Positions 25,108 to 32,685 of a DNA stretch of 38,960 nucleotides are shown here, piece by piece. Each line of letters begins with the position of its first letter. The stretch's first letter is position 1. The notes below the pieces were generated by a model, which was not told where the DNA came from, did no database searches, and was given only the letters and a program-made list of their open reading frames with translations. The stretch comes from Bacteroidales bacterium (GTDB lineage Bacteria > Bacteroidota > Bacteroidia > Bacteroidales > UBA932): contig JAFRVZ010000045.1 of the NCBI GenBank assembly GCA_017438265.1, positions 1-38,960 of the forward strand, in the 5' to 3' direction. The translations under genes were made by a program, and so were the position numbers.

Positions 25108-25653
25108 ATGACACACGAAATCATCATATCCGGATTCGGCGGCCAGGGCGTCCTGTCGATGGGCAAGATCCTGGCATACTCCGGCCTTATGGAAGACAAG
25201 GAAGTGACCTGGATGCCGGCGTACGGCCCGGAGCAGCGCGGCGGCACGGCGAACGTGACCGTCATCGTCAGCGACGAGCCCGTCTCCTCTCCGATCCTCT
25301 CTTCCTACGATACCGCCATCGTGCTGAACCAGCCCTCGCTGGAGAAGTTCGAGTCCAAGGTCAAACCCGGCGGCAGCCTGATCTACGACGGCTACGGCAT
25401 CAATGTCCCCCCGACCCGCAAGGACATCCACGTCTACCGGATCGACGCGATGGACAAGGCCGCGGAAATGAACATGATCAAGGTCTTCAACATGGTCGTC
25501 CTCGGCGGCCTGCTGAAGGTCCACCCCATCGTCTCGATCGAAAGCGTGCTCAAGGCCCTCCGGAAAACCCTCCCGGAACGCCACCACCACCTCATTCCGA
25601 TGAATGAGGAGGCCATCCGCACGGGCATGGACATCATCCGCGAGATGCCCTAA
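25108..25653 (+). CDS. 2-oxoacid:ferredoxin oxidoreductase gamma subunit
   Basis: The 181-residue gamma subunit, with the family opening EIIISGFGGQGVLSMGKILA and the block WMPAYGPEQRGGTANVTVIV. It contacts the CoA-binding side in related enzymes. It is the last gene of the buk-ilvE-TPR-delta-alpha-beta-gamma operon; the stop overlaps the 3' end of the opposite-strand WYL gene by 4 bp, and no terminator hairpin is evident between them. Confidence 0.94.
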   Translation: MTHEIIISGFGGQGVLSMGKILAYSGLMEDKEVTWMPAYGPEQRGGTANVTVIVSDEPVSSPILSSYDTAIVLNQPSLEKFESKVKPGGSLIYDGYGINVPPTRKDIHVYRIDAMDKAAEMNMIKVFNMVVLGGLLKVHPIVSIESVLKALRKTLPERHHHLIPMNEEAIRTGMDIIREMP

Positions 25654-26552
25654 ACCCGGCTGAGGCCGCAGGCAAGCGTTTCCTTCAGGTAGGCGCGGAG
25701 GGCGTCGCCTTCGAGGATCTCGATTTCCGGGAGCAGGCCGGCGACAAAGCGCCCGGCGCCGCGGAGGCCGTAGAGGTCCGTGTCGAGGATCCAGTCGCTG
25801 CCGGAGCGGCGGAGGTCCCGCGCCGCGAGGGGATACTCCTCGACGAGCAGGTTCTTTGCCATGAAGCTGAGCTTCAGGCGGATATGGATAGGGGAGTCAC
25901 CGCTGATCCGGAAGATATCCATCTTCTGGGGACGGTGGCTCCCTTCGGCATTCCATTCCGTGTCGAGGACTTCGACTTCGCCGATGCGGGAGATCTTGAA
26001 GGTCTTGTTCCCGCCGTCTTCCAGGTCGTATCCGAGGACGTCGACGTAATCGGCGGTGAAGCCGTAAGGCTCGATGCGGCGGTCGCGGATGGTGTGGGAG
26101 TGGCCGGACTCGTAGTCCTTCAGGAGGACCTGATGCCGCGTTTCGATGGCCTTGCCGAGGGCTTCGACGTGGGCGGCGTTGCTGCGGCGGTCGACGTAGT
26201 CGGCGATGCTGGTCGCGCTGTAGATGGCGGAGAGCTTCTCTTTCAGGTTGGCTTTCAGGCTGTTGGTCGGTACGAGCTGGTCGATCAGGGAATTGACGAG
26301 GTAGGCCTCTTCCTCCGAGAAATAGATCAGCCGGTCGATCTCGACGGCGTCCTTCGGCATTTTCGCCAGCTTATAGACGTCGCCGTGGAGTTTCGTGACG
26401 GCGAAGCCGGCGCTCTTGAAGGTGTCCAGGTAGCGATATACGGTTCTGGGCGACATTTCCAGTTTGTCGCCCAGTTCCGCAATGGTATAATTGACATTTC
26501 CCGAAAGGAGCTTCATCAGGCGAAGCATCCTTTCCATTTTCGGCTGGTCCAC
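25650..26552 (-). CDS. HTH-WYL transcriptional regulator
   Basis: A 300-residue regulator with an N-terminal winged helix (residues about 5-60; NYTIAELGDKLEMSPRTVYR then YLDTFKSAGFAV) and a C-terminal WYL-type ligand-sensing domain (about 125-215, RIEPYGFTADYVDVLGYDLE) plus WCX-like tail. Such proteins sense nucleic acids or small ligands and often control defence or stress loci. The start is GTG 26552, matching the family N-terminus MDQPKMERMLRLM; ATG 26537 is the alternative and would fit the promoter-like box better. It follows the TonB receptor stop with a 1-bp gap and may be coupled to it. Its targets are unknown. Confidence 0.9.
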   Translation of the reverse strand: MDQPKMERMLRLMKLLSGNVNYTIAELGDKLEMSPRTVYRYLDTFKSAGFAVTKLHGDVYKLAKMPKDAVEIDRLIYFSEEEAYLVNSLIDQLVPTNSLKANLKEKLSAIYSATSIADYVDRRSNAAHVEALGKAIETRHQVLLKDYESGHSHTIRDRRIEPYGFTADYVDVLGYDLEDGGNKTFKISRIGEVEVLDTEWNAEGSHRPQKMDIFRISGDSPIHIRLKLSFMAKNLLVEEYPLAARDLRRSGSDWILDTDLYGLRGAGRFVAGLLPEIEILEGDALRAYLKETLACGLSRV

Positions 26553-26553
26553 C

Positions 26554-28413
26554 CTACAAAGATAGCGAAATTCCGCCGAGTACCGTAGCGCCGGGGCCGG
26601 GGAATCCGTCCATCGTTTCGTAGGCTTTGCCGAGGAGGTTCTCTCCGCGGACGAAGAGTTGCATCCAAGGGGTGACCTGGTAGCCGGCCTTGGCCTTGAG
26701 GTCCGCGTAATGGGCCGTGCGGGCGTTGTCGCCGGTCGTCAGGTAGAGGCCGTCGATGACCATGATGCCGGCGTTCGCGAGGAACTTGCCGTTGCTCCAG
26801 TTGCCGCCGAACCAGAATTTGTGCTTCGGGGCGCCGGTGTAGACAGTGTCCATGTGGAGGAAACTGTAGTTCGTGTTCAGCTGGAACTGCGGGCTAAGGC
26901 GCCAGTCAGCGGCGACTTCCACGCCCTTGTTGGCGAAGGCGCCGACGTTGCGGTTCTGGGGCTTGCCGCCTTCGCGGACGACCTCGATGATGTTGCTGCC
27001 CTTCGTGTAGAAGAGGCTGATCTCGGTGTTCAGGGCGCCGCCCAGGAAGTGGTTTCCGAGGGTGAAGTCATAGCTCCAGGCTTCTTCGGGATTCAGGTTC
27101 GGATTGGCGGACATGAACATATAGAGCTCGCGCATGTTCGGGGCGCGGAAGCCTTTCGAGGCGGAGAGTTTCAGGGTCGTGTGCCAGGCGGGCATGAAGG
27201 AGAGGCCGGCCTGCGGAATCCACTGGAGGCCATAGACGCTGTGGTTGTCCAGGCGGATGCCGGCGTTGAACATGAATTTGCCGACGGTCTGCTGGTCAAA
27301 GAGATAGACGGCCTCCTCGTGGAGTTTCTTGTGGTCCGCGTAGATTTCCGTCGTCGGGTTGCGGTAGGCGTTGCCGCCGTAGTAAAGGAGGTCCGTGCCG
27401 AGGGTCAGGTTGTTGCCGGGGAAGAGGGGAACGGCCTGGTAGGCGGTCAGGCCGGCGGTAAAGTCCGTTCCGTGGAAGAGGAAGGGCTGCGCCGGCTTGT
27501 CGGCCGTGTGGCCGTCGTCGATGACGTGGTTGCCCCAGTTGTAGTAGAGGTCGATGTTGCCGCTCGTCTTCTCATACCGGTTGCCGAGGGAGAGGATCGC
27601 CATGCCGCGGGTCACGTTGGCATAGGCGTCGAGCATCGGGGCGCTGACGGGGCCCGGATTCTCCGAGTAGGCGTTGACGAGGCTGACGCTCGCGCCGGCC
27701 TTCCAGGCGTCGCTGAGATCGTAGCCGAGCTTGACCATTCCGCTCTTGGAGTTGAATGCGGAGTTGGCGCGGTGGCCGGCGGTCCGGTCGTAGCCGAGAT
27801 TGACCGTGGAAGTGAAACGGCCGCTCCGGTAGGTGTCGGAGAGGTTCCCGCGGAAGGTCCCGAAGGAACCGCCCATCAGCTTGGCGGTCAGGAGGTTGCC
27901 GTCGTGCTGGGGCTGGCGGGTGATGATGTTGATCGCACCGCCCATCGCGTTGGAGCCGTAGAGGACGGAGGCCGCGCCGCGGGAGACTTCGACGCGCTCG
28001 GCGTTGGCGGCCATGTATTCATCCGCTACGGGGTGGCCGTAGATGGATTCGAACTGGGGGTGGCCGTCGACGAGGATGATGACGCGGCCGCTGCCGGCAC
28101 CGAAGCCGCGCAGGGAGATCGCCCCGGCTGCGCCGCCGGAGACACCGTAGCCGGTCGTGTTGCGTGAAGTCACGAAGAGGCCGGGGACCTGCTCCATCAG
28201 GACGGGCATCACGGCGCTCTCGTCGCTCGTGGCGATGGCGCCTCGTCCGACGACGCTGACGGGGGCGGGGAGGGCGTCGCGCAGGACGGAAAGACGGGTT
28301 CCGGTCACGACGGAGCTGTTCAGGGTGTCCGGTTTTTCGGCGGGATTCGCCAGGGCGGAGGCGCTCAGGCCGGCCGCGAGGGCGAGGATTGTCAAGATTC
28401 GGTTCAGTTTCAT
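26554..28413 (-). CDS. TonB-dependent outer-membrane receptor (BtuB/Cir type)
   Basis: A 619-residue TonB-dependent receptor for active uptake of a scarce ligand. The signal peptide (MKLNRILTILALAAGLSASA) is followed by a TonB-box-like DTLNSSVVTG, a plug domain (about 40-150) with VPGLFVTSRNTTGYGVSGGA, RVIILVDGHPQ and RGAASVLYGSNAMGGAINII, and a 22-strand barrel to the C-terminus. It is of the BtuB/siderophore type, not SusC-type: no CarboxypepD-reg domain and no SusD partner. Start ATG 28413 is set by the signal peptide. The ligand is unknown; I found no cobalamin riboswitch in the short leader. It forms a probable operon with the WYL regulator. Confidence 0.93.
   Translation of the reverse strand: MKLNRILTILALAAGLSASALANPAEKPDTLNSSVVTGTRLSVLRDALPAPVSVVGRGAIATSDESAVMPVLMEQVPGLFVTSRNTTGYGVSGGAAGAISLRGFGAGSGRVIILVDGHPQFESIYGHPVADEYMAANAERVEVSRGAASVLYGSNAMGGAINIITRQPQHDGNLLTAKLMGGSFGTFRGNLSDTYRSGRFTSTVNLGYDRTAGHRANSAFNSKSGMVKLGYDLSDAWKAGASVSLVNAYSENPGPVSAPMLDAYANVTRGMAILSLGNRYEKTSGNIDLYYNWGNHVIDDGHTADKPAQPFLFHGTDFTAGLTAYQAVPLFPGNNLTLGTDLLYYGGNAYRNPTTEIYADHKKLHEEAVYLFDQQTVGKFMFNAGIRLDNHSVYGLQWIPQAGLSFMPAWHTTLKLSASKGFRAPNMRELYMFMSANPNLNPEEAWSYDFTLGNHFLGGALNTEISLFYTKGSNIIEVVREGGKPQNRNVGAFANKGVEVAADWRLSPQFQLNTNYSFLHMDTVYTGAPKHKFWFGGNWSNGKFLANAGIMVIDGLYLTTGDNARTAHYADLKAKAGYQVTPWMQLFVRGENLLGKAYETMDGFPGPGATVLGGISLSL
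26557..26564 (-). promoter_or_regulatory. Possible internal promoter of the WYL gene
   Basis: The last codons of the TonB receptor read TATCTTTG on the minus strand, an exact -7 consensus. A start point 6-8 nt further would fall at about 26550, giving a leaderless or ATG-26537 message. There is no clear -33 element, so coincidence with coding sequence is possible. Confidence 0.35.
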
Positions 28414-28475
28414 CGGGGTAGCGTTTGAAAAACGCTGCAAGGTAGGTATTTTGCCGGATGGGACCCCTTTTTGGC

Positions 28476-28505
28476 GAAATGTATAATTATTTGTATTTTT
28501 ATCAA
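28476..28505 (-). promoter_or_regulatory. Probable promoter of the TonB receptor gene
   Basis: On the minus strand TTG (28505-28503), a 19-bp spacer and TACATTTC (28483-28476, seven of eight consensus positions). The start point would lie about 60 nt before the receptor ATG. A short hairpin (AGCGTTTTTCAAACGCT, about 28423-28439) lies in the leader. Confidence 0.5.
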
Positions 28506-28542
28506 GCTTACAGCGCACTGTGTGCTGTGCAATGTATAATTA
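28478..28542. promoter_or_regulatory. Direct repeats bracketing an imperfect palindrome
   Basis: AATGTATAATTA occurs at 28478-28489 and again at 28531-28542. Between them CAGCGCAC (28511-28518) and GTGTGCTG (28519-28527 region) form an imperfect palindrome. The arrangement covers the receptor promoter and ends three bases before the transposase-like start, so it looks like a regulator-binding region, though a decayed element end is possible. Confidence 0.5.
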
Positions 28543-28545
28543 ATT

Positions 28546-29952
28546 ATGGCCCGGAAAACGAATCCCGACAGCATCTACCGGCTCTCCGTCCACCGGAACG
28601 GCGGGCATCTGTATGCCGCGACACATCCGTTCGTCCTGGATGCGGCCGGCCGGCGGAAATACCGCATTCTCCACTGGGGAACGCTGACGGAAGACCTGCG
28701 CTTCATTCCCGGAAAGGCCTGGCAGCAGGCGCCGGCGTCCGAGCGGGAGAAACTGGTTTTCCCGCCCGAATGGGACCTGTCGGAAATCCGCGGGATTCCC
28801 GGGGAGGAAGACGCGTCCGCCCGCGCCTTCGGGCGGCTGGGCGTGCGGGAGGACCTGGCCGCCGCGATGGACGGCGATGCGGCCCGCGCGGACGCGTTCC
28901 TCGCGCTGGTCCGTTCCTATTATGAGACCTGGGTTTCGTCCGGCACGTTTACCTGCGCAGACCCTGCGCTGGAGAGCGTCCGGCCGGAAGAACTGGAGCG
29001 TTTCCTGGCGCTGCGCCGCTCCCGCCATGCCGGGGAGCGGATCTGCTCGGTCGATTCCGTCGTCAAATACAGTTCGCTGGACCTGCAGTCCGACCGGAAA
29101 TACGGGAAGAAGGCGGAGCGGATCCACTATGCCTCCGCCGTCGAGACGGTCAGTTATTCGATGGACGCCCGGGTTCCTGTTTCGTTCCGGTCCTTTCCGG
29201 GGTTCCTCGGCGACGCCCGCGGGCTGTCGATCCTGCGCGGCGAGCTCCGCAAAGACGGGCAGGGGGAGAGCATCCTCATTACGGACCGCGCCTACGACTC
29301 GCTGGCGGCGGTCGTCCCGTATCTGCGGGAGGGGCCGATGGTCCTGTGCGTGGACGTGCGGCAGGGCTTTGTCCGGGACCGGATCCGCCGGCTCGGGCCC
29401 ATTCGGCAGAAGCCGGCCGGGATGCGTTATGACGCGCGGACGGAGCGGTATTGCCGGCAGTACGCGCTGGAAGGGGAGGGTGACATCCGCCTGAACCTGT
29501 TTTTCAATCCCCGGCGCCGGGAAGTCGAACTGGCCCAGATCGAGGCGGAACTGGCCCTGCAGCAGAGCGCGCTGCAGGAGATGGCCGAGTACCGGATCCG
29601 GCTGGACCCGAAGGCGGCGAAAAAGGAGTATTATCTCTTCGACCTGCGTTTCGACGAGGCGGAGCATACGCTCGTCTCGTTCGCCCGGTCGGCGGCCCGG
29701 ATCGGGCGGATCCGGCTGCTTTCGGGTTTCTTCGCCAATGTGACCTGCGGGCTGGATATCAGCCCGGAGGACGCCGTCGCCGTGTACGGCATCAAATACG
29801 ACCAGGAGAAGGTCCTGCGGCGGATGCGTGCCGCGCTTGCGTTCCCCGCCGCGACGCTCCGGCCGGAAGACCGCCGCCGCGGCACGGAGCTGCTGCTGTT
29901 CCTCAGCCTGCTCCTGGACGCGTCGCGGCGGATCAGTCCAGCTCGGCGATGA
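28546..29952 (+). CDS. IS4/IS1634-like transposase homologue without visible element ends
   Basis: A 468-residue protein resembling DDE transposases of the IS1634/IS4 group. The family order is visible: the N-terminal SIYRLSVHRN and KYRILHWGTL; a first candidate acidic residue in SVDSVVKYSS; PVSFRSFPGFLGDARGL (the usual R-x-FPGN-x-D block); a second in ILITDRAYDSLAAV; and a possible glutamate in YGIKYDQEKVLRRMR. I see no terminal inverted repeats or target duplication beside it, and its base composition equals that of its neighbours. It is therefore either an old, immobilised copy or a host-maintained gene. Its last 20 bp overlap a small opposite-strand ORF. Confidence 0.75.
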   Translation: MARKTNPDSIYRLSVHRNGGHLYAATHPFVLDAAGRRKYRILHWGTLTEDLRFIPGKAWQQAPASEREKLVFPPEWDLSEIRGIPGEEDASARAFGRLGVREDLAAAMDGDAARADAFLALVRSYYETWVSSGTFTCADPALESVRPEELERFLALRRSRHAGERICSVDSVVKYSSLDLQSDRKYGKKAERIHYASAVETVSYSMDARVPVSFRSFPGFLGDARGLSILRGELRKDGQGESILITDRAYDSLAAVVPYLREGPMVLCVDVRQGFVRDRIRRLGPIRQKPAGMRYDARTERYCRQYALEGEGDIRLNLFFNPRRREVELAQIEAELALQQSALQEMAEYRIRLDPKAAKKEYYLFDLRFDEAEHTLVSFARSAARIGRIRLLSGFFANVTCGLDISPEDAVAVYGIKYDQEKVLRRMRAALAFPAATLRPEDRRRGTELLLFLSLLLDASRRISPARR

Positions 29953-30028
29953 ATTCGAGTTCGAGGTCGTTGATCAGTTCTTCGACTTCCGCGAAGTTTT
30001 CGATCCAGTTTTTGATTTCCTTAGACAT
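29933..30028 (-). CDS. Putative 31-residue acidic protein
   Basis: A short ORF reading MSKEIKNWIENFAEVEEL then INDLELEFIAELD, very acidic and probably a single amphipathic helix. It is supported by a Shine-Dalgarno-like AAAGGAAA (30042-30035) seven bases before ATG and by an exact -7 box just upstream. Its 3' end overlaps the transposase-like gene by 20 bp, tail to tail. I do not recognise it; it could be a small regulator or a toxin-antitoxin type partner, but nothing in the sequence shows this. Confidence 0.5.
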   Translation of the reverse strand: MSKEIKNWIENFAEVEELINDLELEFIAELD

Positions 30029-30029
30029 A

Positions 30030-30068
30030 GGGCGTTTCCTTTATTGTTCTGATGCAAAGGTAACGCCC
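30030..30068. repeat. 13-bp inverted repeat covering SD and -7 box
   Basis: GGGCGTTTCCTTT (30030-30042) and AAAGGTAACGCCC (30056-30068) pair at 12 of 13 positions around a 13-nt loop. Read on the minus strand, one arm holds the Shine-Dalgarno sequence of the small ORF and the other holds most of its -7 box. Confidence 0.75.
30055..30062 (-). promoter_or_regulatory. -7 box upstream of the small ORF
   Basis: TACCTTTG on the minus strand is an exact TAnnTTTG match. The start point would be about 20 nt before ATG 30028. TTTG is present upstream, but with a 24-bp spacer (longer than usual). Confidence 0.5.
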
Positions 30069-30071
30069 CGT

Positions 30072-30090
30072 TTTGTCAATTCTTGACAAA
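30072..30090. promoter_or_regulatory. Operator-like palindrome
   Basis: TTTGTCAA (30072-30079), a TTC spacer, and TTGACAAA (30083-30090) form a perfect 8-bp dyad. It sits about 10 bp upstream of the -7 box of the small ORF, in the position where a repressor or activator would bind. Confidence 0.6.
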
Positions 30091-30099
30091 TCATAACAA

Positions 30100-30156
30100 A
30101 AAGAAATATTTTTCTGAAGCGGCATTATTCTGACGATTTCAGGAAAATATTTCTTT
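30100..30156. terminator. Long AT-rich hairpin, probable bidirectional terminator
   Basis: AAAGAAATATTTTTCTGAA (30100-30118) and TTCAGGAAAATATTTCTTT (30138-30156) pair at 18 of 19 positions; the remaining pair is G-U in the plus-strand RNA. It lies 10 bp after the GH9 stop, and the minus-strand RNA ends in a T-rich run, as expected for the end of the six-gene directon. Confidence 0.7.
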
Positions 30157-30165
30157 CTGCAATCA

Positions 30166-32682
30166 TTATTTCATGACGTCGAGGAAGGCGAGGCCGAAGA
30201 TCAGGTAAGCGGTGTTGCCGCCGATCGTGCCTTCGTTCTGTCCCCAGAGGAACGGCCAGTCGTCGTAATTCTCGAAATGGTCCGGCTGGCGGAACAGCAG
30301 GCCCGGGGCGACGTTGCCCGGGATGAAGGAGAAGTCCGCGCGGTTGTTGCCGTAGAAGACCGCTTTCGGGCGCGTGGCGCCGACCGCGGCCACGAGGGAG
30401 TAGTTGTGGTAGGGATGGCAGCCGAAGAGGAAGCTCGTCGCCTTGAAGGCGTAATTCCGGTCGACGATGTCGGGGAACTGGCGCGCGGCCATGCAGACGG
30501 TCGTGCCGTAACTGACGACGTTGCCGCTGCCGGCCCAGTTGCCGAGTCCGATCGGGACGCCGTAGGGATTGTCCTCCTCCAGCCCTGCCAGATACTCCGC
30601 GTATTTCTCGACGTACGGGCGCAGCCGCTCCTTGTAGGCCGCGTCCATGTAGGGAATCGCATCCAGCGCGGTCCCGAGGCTGGCGTTCACGTTGCGGTCC
30701 AGCGAGGGCCAGATCTGCTCCGTGAAGCTGTCGAGGTACTGCTTCTCTCCGGTCGAGACGTAGAGCTGGAGGTTCGTCGCCATGTTGGAGCGCACCGTGC
30801 CGTCGTAGCTGCGGGCGGCGAGGAGTTCCGTCGCTTCCTTCAGCAGGCGCTTCGACTGGGTCAGCGCGCGGGCGGAGAGGGCGTCGTCGAAGCCCTTGAG
30901 GGCGCGGCTCGCGGCGGCGAACATCGTCGCGGCCCGCAGGTCCGAACCCGGATTCCGGCTCGTGAAGGCCCACATGTCGTCCGGCGTACCGCTGGACTTG
31001 CCGTCCGCGGAGACCTGATACGGCTTCAGCCGCGGGTCGTAGTGGAGCCCGTCGGTGATGGAGGCGGCGTCGCCCAGATGGTGGTAGTTGTCCAGGACGG
31101 AGTTCGACAGCGTCTGGGACATGTGGCCGATGTTCTCGGCCTGGGCGACGAGGTTCAGCGTCCCGTGGCGGAGGTATTGCAGGATGTCGGGGATGCCGTC
31201 CGGGCGGTGGAGATCCACGTAGCGGCTGTCCTCGTCGACGAAGGTCTCATCCCGCATCGGCCGGAAGAGCTCCCACGCCGTCACGAAATTCTGGACGACG
31301 CCGATGTTCGCGCCGGTCTCGATGTCGAAGTCGCCGGCGTCGAAGAAGCCGCCGACGTTCAGGCCGGGAATCAGTTCCAGCGCCTTGTATTTCGTGTCCG
31401 TGGTCGGGCCCTGGCGGTGCATGTCGAAGTGGTCCGTGTTCGGCGGAGCCTGGAGGTAACCCTCCCGGAAGGGCTCCCCGTGCCAGATCCGGTAGCCTTC
31501 GTTTACGGTCATATGGTTCATGTGGATCGGGATCCAGACATCGCTCGTCGCGTCCGTCATCCGGTCATAGACGTCGTCGCCGATGATGAAGTTGTCCGTC
31601 CGGACGTCGCCGTACTGCAGGAAATAGATGCCGGGCTCGCGGACTTCGCTGAAGTCGAACTTGACGTAATTGTATTTGAAGTACGGGCCCCAGACGCGGG
31701 TCCGGCCGCTGAAGACCTTCTCCTCCGAACCGTCCTCGCGGATCCGGTAAACGGAGGCGACGGACTGCGGCCGGTCGTTCCTGTCCAGTTCGATGACGGC
31801 TTCCTTCGGCTGGTCCGGGAGATAGCCCATCTGGGAGAATCCGACGTTCGGTTCCCGGATCCATCCCGGGATGGAATGGGGCTCCACGTACCAGGTCAGG
31901 ACCTTGCCGGTCCGGCCGGCAGGCAGGAGGCTGCGGAACGTGAACCAGCCGTTCTGGGCGAGCATGCGGCCGTCGTAAAGGCTGATTTCACCGTCTTCGC
32001 AGGAAATCCGGACAGTCCGCTCCGGGTCGTCCGGCGCCAGCAGGAAGGTCCGGCCCACGGCCAGCGGCAGCGGGTCCACGAACCGGTCCGTCCCGCGGTC
32101 GTCGTAGGTCTTGTAGCCCTTGAACTGGCGGACTTTCTCGCTGTTGGGACGGGAGACGGTCTCGCTGACCGCGTAGCGCGGGAAGCGCTGCGCCTGCCCG
32201 TCGACGAGGTAGGTCTTGTTCCAGTACTGCGAGGGGAGGAACTCCAGGTTGAATCCCGCGTCGCCTTCCAGCGCCGCAGGGACAGGCTCGTCCAGGTACA
32301 CGTCGATCCGGACCGCCTGCCCTTCGCCCGTCACGACGAGCCGGGAGTCGAAGTCATAGTCCTCGAAGCGGAGTTTCACCTCGATCGCGTTGTCCTCCGG
32401 ACGCACGGTGCGCTCCGGCGTCGCGGGGACCAGGTCCCACTGCTCCGGCGTGTTGTTGAGCCGGATGGCGCCGCCCTGGGCCGTGCGGACGCCGTGGTGG
32501 ATGATCTCCAGGCCGGAGTCTTTCTCGTCGTTGAATCCGCCCGTGAACAGGTTGCTGTACACGAGGACGTTCACGCCGCGGGTCTCGAAATACTCCAGCT
32601 CGTTCAGCCGGAGCGGAGCCACGGCCTTTTCACCGCAGCCTGCCATCAGCAGCAGGGCGGCCAGCAGCAGCGTTCTTTTCAT
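30166..32682 (-). CDS. GH9 family glycosidase lipoprotein
   Basis: An 838-residue lipoprotein (lipobox MAGC, Cys16) of glycoside hydrolase family 9. Residues 20-275 are a beta-rich N-terminal region, 280-370 a CelD-type Ig-like domain (GFSQMGYLPDQPKEAVIEL), and 375-838 the (alpha/alpha)6 catalytic domain. GGFFDAGDFD (444-453) supplies the catalytic Asp pair, FGCHPYHNYSLVAAVGATRP (from about 753) the conserved His region, and QNEGTIGGNTAYL the acid Glu817. Family members cut cellulose and other beta-glucans; some are exo-glucosaminidases, so the substrate is not settled. It is last in the directon, 3 bp after the isomerase-like gene. Confidence 0.93.
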   Translation of the reverse strand: MKRTLLLAALLLMAGCGEKAVAPLRLNELEYFETRGVNVLVYSNLFTGGFNDEKDSGLEIIHHGVRTAQGGAIRLNNTPEQWDLVPATPERTVRPEDNAIEVKLRFEDYDFDSRLVVTGEGQAVRIDVYLDEPVPAALEGDAGFNLEFLPSQYWNKTYLVDGQAQRFPRYAVSETVSRPNSEKVRQFKGYKTYDDRGTDRFVDPLPLAVGRTFLLAPDDPERTVRISCEDGEISLYDGRMLAQNGWFTFRSLLPAGRTGKVLTWYVEPHSIPGWIREPNVGFSQMGYLPDQPKEAVIELDRNDRPQSVASVYRIREDGSEEKVFSGRTRVWGPYFKYNYVKFDFSEVREPGIYFLQYGDVRTDNFIIGDDVYDRMTDATSDVWIPIHMNHMTVNEGYRIWHGEPFREGYLQAPPNTDHFDMHRQGPTTDTKYKALELIPGLNVGGFFDAGDFDIETGANIGVVQNFVTAWELFRPMRDETFVDEDSRYVDLHRPDGIPDILQYLRHGTLNLVAQAENIGHMSQTLSNSVLDNYHHLGDAASITDGLHYDPRLKPYQVSADGKSSGTPDDMWAFTSRNPGSDLRAATMFAAASRALKGFDDALSARALTQSKRLLKEATELLAARSYDGTVRSNMATNLQLYVSTGEKQYLDSFTEQIWPSLDRNVNASLGTALDAIPYMDAAYKERLRPYVEKYAEYLAGLEEDNPYGVPIGLGNWAGSGNVVSYGTTVCMAARQFPDIVDRNYAFKATSFLFGCHPYHNYSLVAAVGATRPKAVFYGNNRADFSFIPGNVAPGLLFRQPDHFENYDDWPFLWGQNEGTIGGNTAYLIFGLAFLDVMK

Positions 32683-32685
32683 GGC

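Noticed and set aside
28414..28545. Cobalamin or other riboswitch before the TonB receptor
   Set aside because: The spacer is too short for a full cobalamin riboswitch plus promoter and I see no B12-box-like sequence; only a small hairpin is present.
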